A stretch of 64,000 bases of DNA, from NCBI GenBank assembly GCA_902595855.1, contig CACJRY010000009.1, forward strand, positions 1 through 64,000. The letters are read 5' to 3'. Every line of letters starts with the position of its first letter. Positions within the stretch are counted from its first letter, which is position 1. This document shows, piece after piece, positions 36,862 through 45,204 of this stretch. Under the pieces are notes generated by a model. It was not told the DNA's origin and made no database searches. It saw nothing but the letters and a program-made list of their open reading frames with translations. A program made the translations under genes and the position numbers. This stretch comes from an uncultured Alphaproteobacteria bacterium (lineage in GTDB: Bacteria > Pseudomonadota > Alphaproteobacteria > HIMB59 > GCA-002718135).

Positions 36862-37842
36862 CTAAGATGCATTAAGCCACTCATTAATCCACACATCTTT
36901 ATTAAAATTAATATCATTTGGATCTAATTGTAAAACATTAGGTATTTCTAATTTATTAAAAGCCTCTGGCAAATCCACACCCGTTACAGGATACATAATA
37001 TTTGTTGTTGGAATTACTTTTTGAAAATCATCTGAAACCATGAATTCTAAAAATTGATTAGCTATCTTTTTATTTTTTGAAGAATTTAATATTCCAGCAA
37101 ACTCTACAGATATATAATTTCCTTCTCCAAAAGCAGAAGCAGAAATGTCATAATTATCTTCAAACATAATATGTGCAGCAGGAGAGGTTGAATAGCTAAG
37201 TACAATATCAGCTTCACCAGCCATAAAAAAATTGTAATAGGCATCAGTCCAACCTTTGGTAACAGCAATTATTTTTTTATTTAATTGAGACCATTTAGTT
37301 TGAGCGTTATCTCCATAAAGAGCTTTCATCCAAGTTAATAATCCTAATCCTGGTGTTGAGGTTCTTGGATCTTGAATTACTATTCTAGCTTTAGTATCAT
37401 TAATTAACTCCTCCATTGAACGGGGAGGGTTTTTAAGCTTTTTGTTATTATAAACGAAAGCAAAGTATCCATAATTATAGGGAACAAACATTTCACTATT
37501 CCAATCTATTGGAATAGTTAATTTGTTATTTATGTTTTTAATATTATGAGGAATAAAAAGTTCAGAATTTTCTGCAGCATTAAATAGATTCATATCTAAG
37601 CCTAAAACTATATCTGCTTTAGTATTTTCTCCTTCTAATATAATTTTATTTAGAAGTGTGGCTGCACTGTCTACTGCAACAAACTGTAGATCGATTTCGT
37701 ATTTATCTTCAAAAACTTTTTCAACTATTGGTCCAGGACCCCACTCAGAAACAAAAGAGTCATAAGTGTAAACTGTTAGTTTTTCAGCTCTAAGAGCACT
37801 ACTTAAAATAATTATTGTTAATATGATTGTAACTAAACGCAT
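36862..37842 (-). CDS. thiB: Thiamine ABC transporter substrate-binding protein
   Basis: Periplasmic thiamine-binding protein. The 326-residue precursor has a signal peptide (about residues 1-18, ending LRA) and the ThiB pattern LTVYTYDSFVSEWGPGP, ADIVLGLDMNLF, YGYFAFVYNN and VLSYSTSPAAH. I start at the ATG complementary to 37840-37842, directly after a GGAGG site; the frame stays open upstream but runs into the riboswitch. thiB and thiP form one operon. Confidence 0.93.
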   Translation of the reverse strand: MRLVTIILTIIILSSALRAEKLTVYTYDSFVSEWGPGPIVEKVFEDKYEIDLQFVAVDSAATLLNKIILEGENTKADIVLGLDMNLFNAAENSELFIPHNIKNINNKLTIPIDWNSEMFVPYNYGYFAFVYNNKKLKNPPRSMEELINDTKARIVIQDPRTSTPGLGLLTWMKALYGDNAQTKWSQLNKKIIAVTKGWTDAYYNFFMAGEADIVLSYSTSPAAHIMFEDNYDISASAFGEGNYISVEFAGILNSSKNKKIANQFLEFMVSDDFQKVIPTTNIMYPVTGVDLPEAFNKLEIPNVLQLDPNDINFNKDVWINEWLNAS

Positions 37843-37912
37843 TTTTCCTCCGCTGGCATTATCCAGATCAGGTTTAAAGGGTATAAATCTCAGCATTTAA
37901 GCACCCCTAGTT
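37843..37912 (-). promoter_or_regulatory. TPP riboswitch (THI box) controlling thiB-thiP
   Basis: On the minus strand the leader reads GGGGTGC, GCTGAGA, ATACCCTTT, AACCTGATCTGGATAATGCC, AGCGGAGG. These are the conserved pyrimidine- and pyrophosphate-binding parts of the TPP aptamer in the right order. The aptamer's last bases are the thiB Shine-Dalgarno, a few bases before the ATG, so control is likely at translation initiation. A strong outer P1 helix is not evident. Confidence 0.95.
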
Positions 37913-37914
37913 AT

Positions 37915-37943
37915 AATATAAGTATAATCCTATAAAAATTCAA
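37915..37943 (-). promoter_or_regulatory. Candidate promoter of thiB-thiP
   Basis: Read on the minus strand, TTGAAT (37938-37943) and TATATT (37915-37920) are separated by exactly 17 bp. The predicted start of transcription is 5-8 bp further, at about 37908-37912, which is the beginning of the TPP aptamer. The promoter match and the riboswitch position support each other. Confidence 0.5.
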
Positions 37944-37990
37944 ACTAATTAATTGTTTTTCAAAATTTTATGAATATAACAACAATTTCT

Positions 37991-38067
37991 CGGGGAGTAG
38001 CGCAGCCTGGTAGCGCACCTGGTTTGGGACCAGGGGGTCGAAGGTTCGAATCCTTTCTCCCCGACCA
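37991..38067 (+). tRNA. tRNA-Pro (UGG)
   Basis: Cloverleaf with acceptor CGGGGAG/CTCCCCG, anticodon stem CCTGG/CCAGG around TTTGGGA (anticodon TGG), T-arm AAGGTTCGAATCCTT, discriminator A and encoded CCA (38065-38067). Confidence 0.97.
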
Positions 38068-38138
38068 TATTATATTTTAATCTTTTCTATATTCCTTTAG
38101 TTAAACTTTGTGATATTCTTAAATAAATAAGAAACTTT

Positions 38139-39173
38139 ATGGATTTTTGTCATTTTTTAACAAGCTATATGCCTGATCCAAATATTGGCTCAGAGAAACA
38201 TTTTCAAAATATGATAGATCAATCTATCCTTGCAGAAAAATTAGGTTACAAAACTGTTTCAATACCGGAGCACCATCTAATTAATATTTTGATGATGCCT
38301 TCACCTTTACAAATGGCTGTCAAAATAGCTACACTAACTAAAAAAATTGATATAACTACCGGCATATCGGTTTTACCTTTACATGATATGAGAACATACG
38401 CAGGTGATGTTGCGACTGCTGATATATTAACAAATGGAAGATTAATACTGGGCGTAGGCAGAGGAGCTTTTGCCTGGGAAATGGAAAGATTAGGATCTCC
38501 TATTAATGATTCAAAAGAAAAATTTATTGAGTCTTTAAAAGTGTTACAATTATTATTAAATGAAAAAGAAGTATCTTATAAAGGTAAATATTATAATTTT
38601 GATCCTATCACTATAATGCCTAGACCTATTAGCAATCCTATTTCAATGATGATTGCGGCAATGGATATCGATAGTATTAAAAATGCTGCTTCAAGAGGTT
38701 TTCATGTGCAATCAACTGTTTTATCTGGCACTAAAGAACTTTTAGTAAAAAGAGTTAATGCTTTCAAAGATGGTTGTGAACAATTAGGTGAAAAGGGAAA
38801 GTTATTAAAATTATCTATGCAAAGGATGGCATATGCAGCTTCAGATGAGAAAGATGCTAAAGATAAAAATAAACTAGCATATGAGTATTATAAACGTTTT
38901 GACAATATGTTTACTGGGCCTGGTAAAGTAAAAAATGGAGAAATTGAACCATTGCCAAGAAAGCAAAGCCTAGAAGAATTAACAGAAAATTTATTAATTT
39001 GTCCAACAAGTGAAATGATAGACAAACTAAGTATTTATGCAGAGGCAGGAGTTGATGAAATAATTTTAAGTTCTGACCTTGGTCAAACACAAAATGAAAT
39101 GATAGACTCAATGTATAGAATAGGTGAAGAAATAATACCTCATTTTAAGAAAACTAATAGTCAAGTTGCGTAG
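38139..39173 (+). CDS. LLM-class flavin-dependent oxidoreductase (luciferase-like monooxygenase)
   Basis: Predicted flavin-dependent monooxygenase or reductase; substrate unknown. The 344-residue protein has the bacterial luciferase-like TIM-barrel pattern: LAEKLGYKTVSIPEHH (about 31-46), TTGISVLPLHDMRTYAGDVATAD, GRLILGVGRGAFAWEM, and a late DEIILSSDLGQ. It is followed 11 bp later by an alpha/beta hydrolase gene, so the two probably form an oxidise-then-hydrolyse pair. It is preceded by tRNA-Pro and a 71-bp gap. Confidence 0.85.
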   Translation: MDFCHFLTSYMPDPNIGSEKHFQNMIDQSILAEKLGYKTVSIPEHHLINILMMPSPLQMAVKIATLTKKIDITTGISVLPLHDMRTYAGDVATADILTNGRLILGVGRGAFAWEMERLGSPINDSKEKFIESLKVLQLLLNEKEVSYKGKYYNFDPITIMPRPISNPISMMIAAMDIDSIKNAASRGFHVQSTVLSGTKELLVKRVNAFKDGCEQLGEKGKLLKLSMQRMAYAASDEKDAKDKNKLAYEYYKRFDNMFTGPGKVKNGEIEPLPRKQSLEELTENLLICPTSEMIDKLSIYAEAGVDEIILSSDLGQTQNEMIDSMYRIGEEIIPHFKKTNSQVA

Positions 39174-39184
39174 CTGCTTTACAA

Positions 39185-39958
39185 ATGACTAAATTTGTCG
39201 ATTGTCATTATTCCCAAACAGGTAAGGGGCCTGGACTATTTTTGATACATGGTATTGGGGCAGCTAAAGATGCATGGAGACTTCTAGTTACACAATTGTC
39301 AAAACATTTTACTGTTATAACTTACGATTTACGAGGTCACGGAAAATCTCCCATTACTAATTTGGATTTTACACTCAATGATTTGATTGCAGATCTTGAG
39401 AGATTAAGAGAAAAAACAAAAATAGAACAAGCTCACTTTATTGGACATTCTTTGGGCGGAATGATTGCACCAGCATATGCAAAAAAATTTCCAGAAAATA
39501 CTCTTTCTGTAGGATTGTTATCAACTGTAGCAGGAAGAAGTAATGAAGACAGAGATAAAGTTTTAAAAATTATCAAAAGCATGGAGCTAGAAGGTATTGC
39601 AAAAATATTGCCAACTCTAAAAACAAGATGGTTTACAGATCATTTTATTAAAAATAACCCTTCATTAGTTGAAAGAAGAATTAAACAAGTCATAGATACT
39701 AATCCGGATGTTTTTTTAAATGTATTTAAAATTTATGCAGAAACAGAAATGATTACATGGTTAAAAAATATAAATAAACCATGTCTTGTGATGACAGGTG
39801 AAAATGATTTAGGCTGCTCCCCAAACCATAATCAAAAAATAGCAACACAATTACAAAATTCTCAACTAGTTATTTTACCAAAAGTTAAACATTCAATTTT
39901 ACTTGAAAATCCTGATACTGTTTCTTCAGAAATATTAAATTTTTTGTTAAATTTGTAA
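39185..39958 (+). CDS. Alpha/beta hydrolase, enol-lactonase-like
   Basis: Predicted serine hydrolase of the family that includes 3-oxoadipate enol-lactonases and related esterases. The 257-residue protein has LFLIHGIGAAKDAW (oxyanion loop), YDLRGHGKSP, the nucleophile elbow IGHSLGGMIA near residue 95, ENDLG (acid) and KHSILLENP (histidine). It pairs with the upstream luciferase-like gene. Substrate cannot be inferred. Confidence 0.82.
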   Translation: MTKFVDCHYSQTGKGPGLFLIHGIGAAKDAWRLLVTQLSKHFTVITYDLRGHGKSPITNLDFTLNDLIADLERLREKTKIEQAHFIGHSLGGMIAPAYAKKFPENTLSVGLLSTVAGRSNEDRDKVLKIIKSMELEGIAKILPTLKTRWFTDHFIKNNPSLVERRIKQVIDTNPDVFLNVFKIYAETEMITWLKNINKPCLVMTGENDLGCSPNHNQKIATQLQNSQLVILPKVKHSILLENPDTVSSEILNFLLNL

Positions 39959-40066
39959 TTATCTTACAATTAATTAGTTTTTGATTAAAAATAACCAATA
40001 GAAATTACTAACTCTTTATTAATAGTTATTTATTAATTTTAATAATTAATGGTATAAATAAATTTG

Positions 40067-41026
40067 ATGGGAAATAATTATGATCAAGGAAGATTAAATT
40101 TACCTTTTGTAGGCATATGTACATTTGGTAAATATCCTTATGTAAGCGATTGGGATCAGATTAGTGCAGATGTAGCAGTTATGGGAGCTCCTTTTGACTT
40201 TGGAAGTCAATTTCGAACTGGTTCTAGAATGGGTCCAAGGGGTGTAAGAGAAGCCTCAACATTATTTTCTTTTGGTCATGCTGGCGCATATGACTTTGAA
40301 GATGATATTACCTATCTACCATCAGATACAACAAGAATTGTAGATATAGGTGATGCAGATATTATTCATACTGATACGATTAAAAGTCACTCAAATATAA
40401 AATTTGGTGTAAACAAAATTTTAGCAGCTAATGCCATTCCAGTTGTGATCGGAGGAGATCATTCAATAAATATTCCTTGTATTGATGCTTTTGAAAATGA
40501 AGAACCTATTCATTTAATACAAATTGATGCTCATTTAGATTTTGTTGATGAAAGACATGGTGTCAAATATGGTCATGGTAATCCAATGAGAAGAGCTTCA
40601 GAAAAAGAATATGTATCTGGGATGACACAAATAGGAATCAGAAATGTCTCCTCAACAGCTAAAGAAGGGTATGTTGATGCTAGAGAGAAAGGCTCTAAAA
40701 TTTTTTCTGTGCGCCATGTAAGACAAATGGGTTTAAACAAAATCTTAGATGAAATACCTAAAGGTAAGAGATATTATATTACGATAGATATAGATGCATT
40801 TGATCCATCAATTGCATCTGGTACAGGGACGCCAAGTCATGGTGGTTTTTATTATTATGAAGTGCTTGAATTAATTGATGGAATTATCAAGCAAGGATCA
40901 GTAGTTGGACTAGATCTAGTGGAAGTAGCTCCAGATTATGACGTTACAAATTCAACTTCTACTTTAGCTGCGCAATTGTTAATGAATACTATTGGAAGAA
41001 TTTTACATCATAAAATTAAAAAATAA
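40067..41026 (+). CDS. speB: Ureohydrolase, agmatinase family (first of two)
   Basis: Hydrolyses a guanidino compound to urea and an amine; agmatine is the usual guess, but guanidinobutyrate or other substrates are possible. The 319-residue protein has the binuclear manganese motifs GGDHS, QIDAHLDF and DIDAFDPS with TGTPSHGG. I start at ATG 40067 rather than the TTG just before it. The gene lies 9 bp before a PhyH dioxygenase gene, and a second, divergent ureohydrolase follows on the other strand. Confidence 0.85.
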   Translation: MGNNYDQGRLNLPFVGICTFGKYPYVSDWDQISADVAVMGAPFDFGSQFRTGSRMGPRGVREASTLFSFGHAGAYDFEDDITYLPSDTTRIVDIGDADIIHTDTIKSHSNIKFGVNKILAANAIPVVIGGDHSINIPCIDAFENEEPIHLIQIDAHLDFVDERHGVKYGHGNPMRRASEKEYVSGMTQIGIRNVSSTAKEGYVDAREKGSKIFSVRHVRQMGLNKILDEIPKGKRYYITIDIDAFDPSIASGTGTPSHGGFYYYEVLELIDGIIKQGSVVGLDLVEVAPDYDVTNSTSTLAAQLLMNTIGRILHHKIKK

Positions 41027-41035
41027 TTTATTTGA

Positions 41036-41836
41036 ATGAGCGAATTAAAAAAATTTTATGATAAAAATGGATATTATCTTCCTATAAATGTTTTGGAAAA
41101 TAATAAAATAAATTTATCAGCAAAAAAACTTAATGCTCTTCATATTAACCCACCATCTAACATTAAGCATCCATGGAATTTACAGGCTCATTTGTTAGCT
41201 GATTGGATTTATGATTTATGTGTTGCTCCAAAATTATTGGATGCAGTGGAGGAGGTTATAGGTCCAAATATATTAATACAATCTGCAGATATATTTATAA
41301 AACCAGCTAATGGAAAAAAACACATTAATTGGCATCAAGATGCTAATTATTGGGGATTAGATCCTTATGAGCTTGTTACTGGTTGGATTGCCATTACTGA
41401 TGTAAATTTAGAAAATGGATGTATGAACTATCTTCCAAAATCACATCTTAATCAAAAAATTGAGCATACAGAAACATTTGACAAAAACAGTGACTTAACT
41501 AGAGGGCAGGAAATTAATTTGGAAATAAAAGATAAAGATGTTGTTCCAGTAATTTTAGAAAAAGGTCAAGCTGCTTTACATCATTGTTTGCTTGCTCACG
41601 GCTCTGGTCCTAATAAAACTAATTCTGCTCGAATTGGGATTGCAGTTAGATATCTACCAACGCATGTGAAACAAACAAAAGGCCCTCCGATCTCTATGAT
41701 TCTTGCAAGAGGCGAAGATGAATATAAAAATTTTAAGATGGATCAAATACCAACTGGTGATTTTGATAGTAAATCAATTGCAGAGCATGACAAGGCTAGC
41801 TCTCCTCATGCAGAATCAAACTATGCGACTTCTTGA
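41036..41836 (+). CDS. Phytanoyl-CoA dioxygenase (PhyH) family protein
   Basis: Predicted Fe(II)/2-oxoglutarate-dependent oxygenase that hydroxylates a small molecule. The 266-residue protein has the metal triad H100-x-D102 (WHQDANYWG) and a distal His in LLAHGSGPN, with the 2-oxoglutarate-binding Arg about 10 residues later (RIGIAVRYLP). The family covers many substrates. Its location between two ureohydrolase genes, 9 bp after the first, suggests it acts on a guanidino or related nitrogen compound; that is inference only. Confidence 0.82.
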   Translation: MSELKKFYDKNGYYLPINVLENNKINLSAKKLNALHINPPSNIKHPWNLQAHLLADWIYDLCVAPKLLDAVEEVIGPNILIQSADIFIKPANGKKHINWHQDANYWGLDPYELVTGWIAITDVNLENGCMNYLPKSHLNQKIEHTETFDKNSDLTRGQEINLEIKDKDVVPVILEKGQAALHHCLLAHGSGPNKTNSARIGIAVRYLPTHVKQTKGPPISMILARGEDEYKNFKMDQIPTGDFDSKSIAEHDKASSPHAESNYATS

Positions 41837-41838
41837 TA

Positions 41839-42795
41839 TTATTTATTAGGAAGAATTTTTTCTGATTTAAGTAGGCAAATGAAATCAAGTATAATTGAAG
41901 CAGCTGCTAGTGCAGTAATTTCAGCTTTATCATAAGATGGAGAAACTTCTACTAAATCACCGCCAATAAAATTAATTCCATTTAAACCTCTTATAAGGCT
42001 TTGTGCTTCCCATGTAGTAAACCCTCCACAAACTGGAGTTCCAGTTCCGGGAGCATATGCTGGATCTAGAAAATCTATATCAAATGAAAGGTAACAATTA
42101 TTTGTTCTGACTATTTGTTTAATTTTATCACAAGTTTCACTAACATTATGTTCATGAACAAAATTAGCATCAAGTATATTAAATCCATGCGTATCTTTGT
42201 TATTTGTTCTTAATCCAATCTGAACAGAATTTTTGGAATTTATAATCCCTTCTTTGGAGGCATGATAAAACATTGATCCATGATCAAATCTCTTTGTTGT
42301 TTCAGCCCAAGTATCCGAATGAGAGTCAAATTGTATTAATGATATGGGTCCATATTTATTTGCATGAGCTTTTAAAAGAGGATAGCTTACTGAATGATCA
42401 CCCCCCATAGATAATAAGAAACAATCATGATCAATTATTGATTTAGCTTCATTTTGAATATTTTCAAATATTTGTTCTGGAAAACCAGGATCAAAATAAC
42501 AATCTCCGTAATCAATCATTTTAATACTTTCAAATGGATCAAATTTCCACGGCCATGGTCCCCCATCCCAAGCAAGATTAGTTGATGCCTCTCTTATGGC
42601 ACGAGGTCCAAACCTTGCTCCAGGTCTATTAGTAACTGACAGATCATAAGTAACTCCCCAAGTTACTAAGTCTGCATGTTGTACAATTTTTGAATATTCT
42701 CTTCTAAATAAACTTGTTACTCCGCTGTAAGTTGGTTCATAACCAATTCCTGATACTGAATGTTTTGAAATTGCTTTATCAGTTTTATCTACCAT
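41839..42795 (-). CDS. Ureohydrolase, agmatinase family (second of two)
   Basis: A second guanidino-hydrolase, clearly different from the first. The 318-residue protein has MGGDHSVSYPLL, QFDSHSDTW and DIDFLDPAYAPGTGTPVCGG, so all metal ligands are present; the Ser in D-S-H-S-D replaces the more common Ala. The N-terminal GARFGPRAIREAS is also typical. It could be an agmatinase, guanidinobutyrase or guanidinopropionase. It is 8 bp downstream of ytoQ on the minus strand and convergent with the PhyH gene. Confidence 0.85.
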   Translation of the reverse strand: MVDKTDKAISKHSVSGIGYEPTYSGVTSLFRREYSKIVQHADLVTWGVTYDLSVTNRPGARFGPRAIREASTNLAWDGGPWPWKFDPFESIKMIDYGDCYFDPGFPEQIFENIQNEAKSIIDHDCFLLSMGGDHSVSYPLLKAHANKYGPISLIQFDSHSDTWAETTKRFDHGSMFYHASKEGIINSKNSVQIGLRTNNKDTHGFNILDANFVHEHNVSETCDKIKQIVRTNNCYLSFDIDFLDPAYAPGTGTPVCGGFTTWEAQSLIRGLNGINFIGGDLVEVSPSYDKAEITALAAASIILDFICLLKSEKILPNK

Positions 42796-42803
42796 ATTAA
42801 AAA

Positions 42804-43253
42804 TTAAATTTTAGCATTGCATGAATAATTTAAAATTTTAACAACTTCATCTACATTTGAAGTTACAGCTTGTGCCATAGCATCTATTTCTTTTAAAGCA
42901 TGCTGATTATCATCACTGTGCATAACAATTAAACTTTTTGACATTGCTGCAGCATAACCTGCATCAAAAGCAGCATTCCATTGTTTGTATTTATCTCCAA
43001 ATCGAACAACTACTATATCTGATTGCTCAATGGCATTTTTTGTTCTAATTGAATTTATTTTAGCTGATTTATGATCATGCCAAAATTTATTATCTTCTTT
43101 ACCTAAAATTTTTACACCAACATCGTCAGATAGTTCATGGTTTGTATTTGGAGATAAAAAATTAATAGGTAAATTTAGTTGACTGCATTTTTCAATTATT
43201 TCTTCTCTCCAGTTTGTATGAATTTCTCCAGAAAGATAAACACAAAGTTCCAT
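42804..43253 (-). CDS. ytoQ: YtoQ family protein
   Basis: A 149-residue protein of the YtoQ family, related in fold to nucleoside 2-deoxyribosyltransferases. It has YLSGEIHTNWREEI at the start, WHDHKSAKINSIRTKNAIEQ and VVVRFGDKYKQWNAAFDAGY in the middle. No enzyme activity is established for the family to my knowledge. It shares a strand and an 8-bp gap with the second ureohydrolase and is divergent from adenine deaminase, so a nucleoside or nitrogen-salvage role is plausible. Confidence 0.83.
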   Translation of the reverse strand: MELCVYLSGEIHTNWREEIIEKCSQLNLPINFLSPNTNHELSDDVGVKILGKEDNKFWHDHKSAKINSIRTKNAIEQSDIVVVRFGDKYKQWNAAFDAGYAAAMSKSLIVMHSDDNQHALKEIDAMAQAVTSNVDEVVKILNYSCNAKI

Positions 43254-43324
43254 AGATTGTTTATAAATTCTATTAATTTATTGTAAATATTTTAATGAAA
43301 TAAACTTTATGATAAGATTTGATA

Positions 43325-45130
43325 GTGATTAATAGATTTTCAGTTTCACCATTATCAAATTGCACAAGAAAATTAGCTAATGTTGCATCTGGTAGAGAAA
43401 TTCCTAATTTAATCTTATCTAATGCACGTATTTTATCTACTTATACAGATCGTATATTAGAGGATAAAGAAATTTGGATATCTGAAGGTAGAATTGCATG
43501 TGTTAGAGAAAATAATGAAAGTTTAAATATATTTAATAAATCTGATTTAAAGATTTATGATGTGCAAAAAAATATTTTAGCTCCAGGATTAATTGATCCT
43601 CATATGCATATAGAAAGTAGTATGATGACAGGCTGTGCTTATGCAGAAGCAGCACTTTTAAATGGCACAACTACAATATTTTGTGACTCTCATGAAATTG
43701 GAAATGTCAGTGACACAGAAGGTATCGAATGGATGCTAGAAGACTGTAGGCAGGCACCATTATCAATATTTTTAACTTTACCAAGCACAATACCTGCAAC
43801 TAACGACAGTCTGGAGACAGCTGGCGGTAGCCTTGATGCAATCAAAGCCTCTAAGCTATATGACAAATGGCCGGAAATAATTGGTCTTGGCGAAAAAATG
43901 GATTTTGTTTCTGTTTGTAATGCAGATGATTTACCTCATTCTATTATAGCAGAAACACTGAAAAGAAATTTACCTATCAGTGGCCATGTTTTTGGCAGGG
44001 AGTTTGTGGCTGCTTACGCCGCAAGTGGTGTGACTGACACTCATGAAGCAGAAGAAAAATTATTTACTAACGATCTACTTGATGCTGGTTTATGGATTTT
44101 TTTACGCGGTGGTAATCCTAAAACACCATGGAACAGTATTAAGGAAGCAATAAAAGTAATTACAGAATTCAAAGCTAGCACAAAAAGAATTTGTGTTTGC
44201 ACTGATGATAGGGATGCTGATGATTTATTTAATTTTGGCCTAGATTGGGTTGTGCGACAAGCAAATGAGTTAGGTATTGATAAAACTAGTGCTTGGTCAA
44301 TGGGATCACTACATCCTGCTACGAGATATAATATTGATAGAGATTATGGGGCACTTGGGCATAGTAGAAGGGCCGATATAGTTATGGTGGATGATAATCT
44401 GAGAGTGCAAAATACTTGGTTAGGCGGTAACTTAGTAGTTGAGAATAAAAAAATTACCTCTTCTCTAGATGAGCAATTAACTAATCACAGATATAAATAT
44501 CCTTCTAAAGCTTACAATACAGTCCACATACCTGATAATATTCAAATGATACCAGAAATTCCAAAAGAAAAAGAATTTAAAATTAATGTAATAAGAACTC
44601 AATTACCCGGAATAGTTACTTTTAAAGAACAAATAAAAATTAATGAATTATCAACCTGGTCTGATGTTTTAGCAAAGTATAATTTATGTCATTTATGTGT
44701 GATTGAAAGACATAAAAAAGTTGGTGATTTTGCTCATGGTTTTTTAAAAGATTTTAATTTAAAAAAAGGAGCTGTTGCAAGTAGCGTAGGTCATGATGCT
44801 CATAATATTATTGTAGCAGGATTAAATTATGAGGATATGCAATTTGCTGTGGACAGAATTGATCAAACTCAAGGCGGAATTGTTATTGTAGAAAATAAAA
44901 AACTCATTGCTGAGGTTCAATTGCCAATCGCAGGTTTGTTATCAGATAAAAAAGCTTCTGATGTTGCTAAAGAAAATATAGAATTTAAAAAATCATGGGT
45001 TGAAGCCGGCTGTACACTTCCTTACATGGGGTTTAATTTATTACCCTTATCAGTAATTCCTAATTTCAGAATAACAAATAAAGGACTTGTTGATGTCAAT
45101 TCAATGAAGTTGGAGCCACTATTCGAATAA
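43325..45130 (+). CDS. ade: Adenine deaminase
   Basis: Deaminates adenine to hypoxanthine with release of ammonia. The roughly 600-residue amidohydrolase has HMHIESSMMTGCAYAEAAL (metal site), DSHEIGNVSDTEG, CTDDRDADDLF, GSLHPATRY and a C-terminal VGHDAHNIIVAGLN, all Ade-type. There is no ATG before the conserved N-terminus: I start at GTG 43325, with TTG 43319 as the alternative. It is divergent from ytoQ. Adenine could come from MtnP encoded at 57 kb. Confidence 0.9.
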   Translation: MINRFSVSPLSNCTRKLANVASGREIPNLILSNARILSTYTDRILEDKEIWISEGRIACVRENNESLNIFNKSDLKIYDVQKNILAPGLIDPHMHIESSMMTGCAYAEAALLNGTTTIFCDSHEIGNVSDTEGIEWMLEDCRQAPLSIFLTLPSTIPATNDSLETAGGSLDAIKASKLYDKWPEIIGLGEKMDFVSVCNADDLPHSIIAETLKRNLPISGHVFGREFVAAYAASGVTDTHEAEEKLFTNDLLDAGLWIFLRGGNPKTPWNSIKEAIKVITEFKASTKRICVCTDDRDADDLFNFGLDWVVRQANELGIDKTSAWSMGSLHPATRYNIDRDYGALGHSRRADIVMVDDNLRVQNTWLGGNLVVENKKITSSLDEQLTNHRYKYPSKAYNTVHIPDNIQMIPEIPKEKEFKINVIRTQLPGIVTFKEQIKINELSTWSDVLAKYNLCHLCVIERHKKVGDFAHGFLKDFNLKKGAVASSVGHDAHNIIVAGLNYEDMQFAVDRIDQTQGGIVIVENKKLIAEVQLPIAGLLSDKKASDVAKENIEFKKSWVEAGCTLPYMGFNLLPLSVIPNFRITNKGLVDVNSMKLEPLFE

Positions 45131-45180
45131 AATATTACCATGATTTAATAATTATTATTAAAATTAGCATTTGTAATATT
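45131..45180. promoter_or_regulatory. Nested inverted repeats after ade
   Basis: Outer arms AATATTAC (45131-45138) and GTAATATT (45173-45180) enclose an inner palindrome TTTAATAAT-T-ATTATTAAA (45144-45162). The outer repeat begins at the base after the ade stop. In RNA it would fold as a two-tier hairpin. It could end the ade transcript or regulate the amidotransferase gene 24 bp downstream. It contains little GC, so its strength is uncertain. Confidence 0.4.
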
Positions 45181-45204
45181 TAAAATTTGTCTTAAAAATT
45201 AATT

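Noticed and set aside
37843-37896. Upstream in-frame start for thiB
   Set aside because: It would translate through the TPP aptamer; the ATG at 37840-37842 has the ribosome binding site and a signal peptide.
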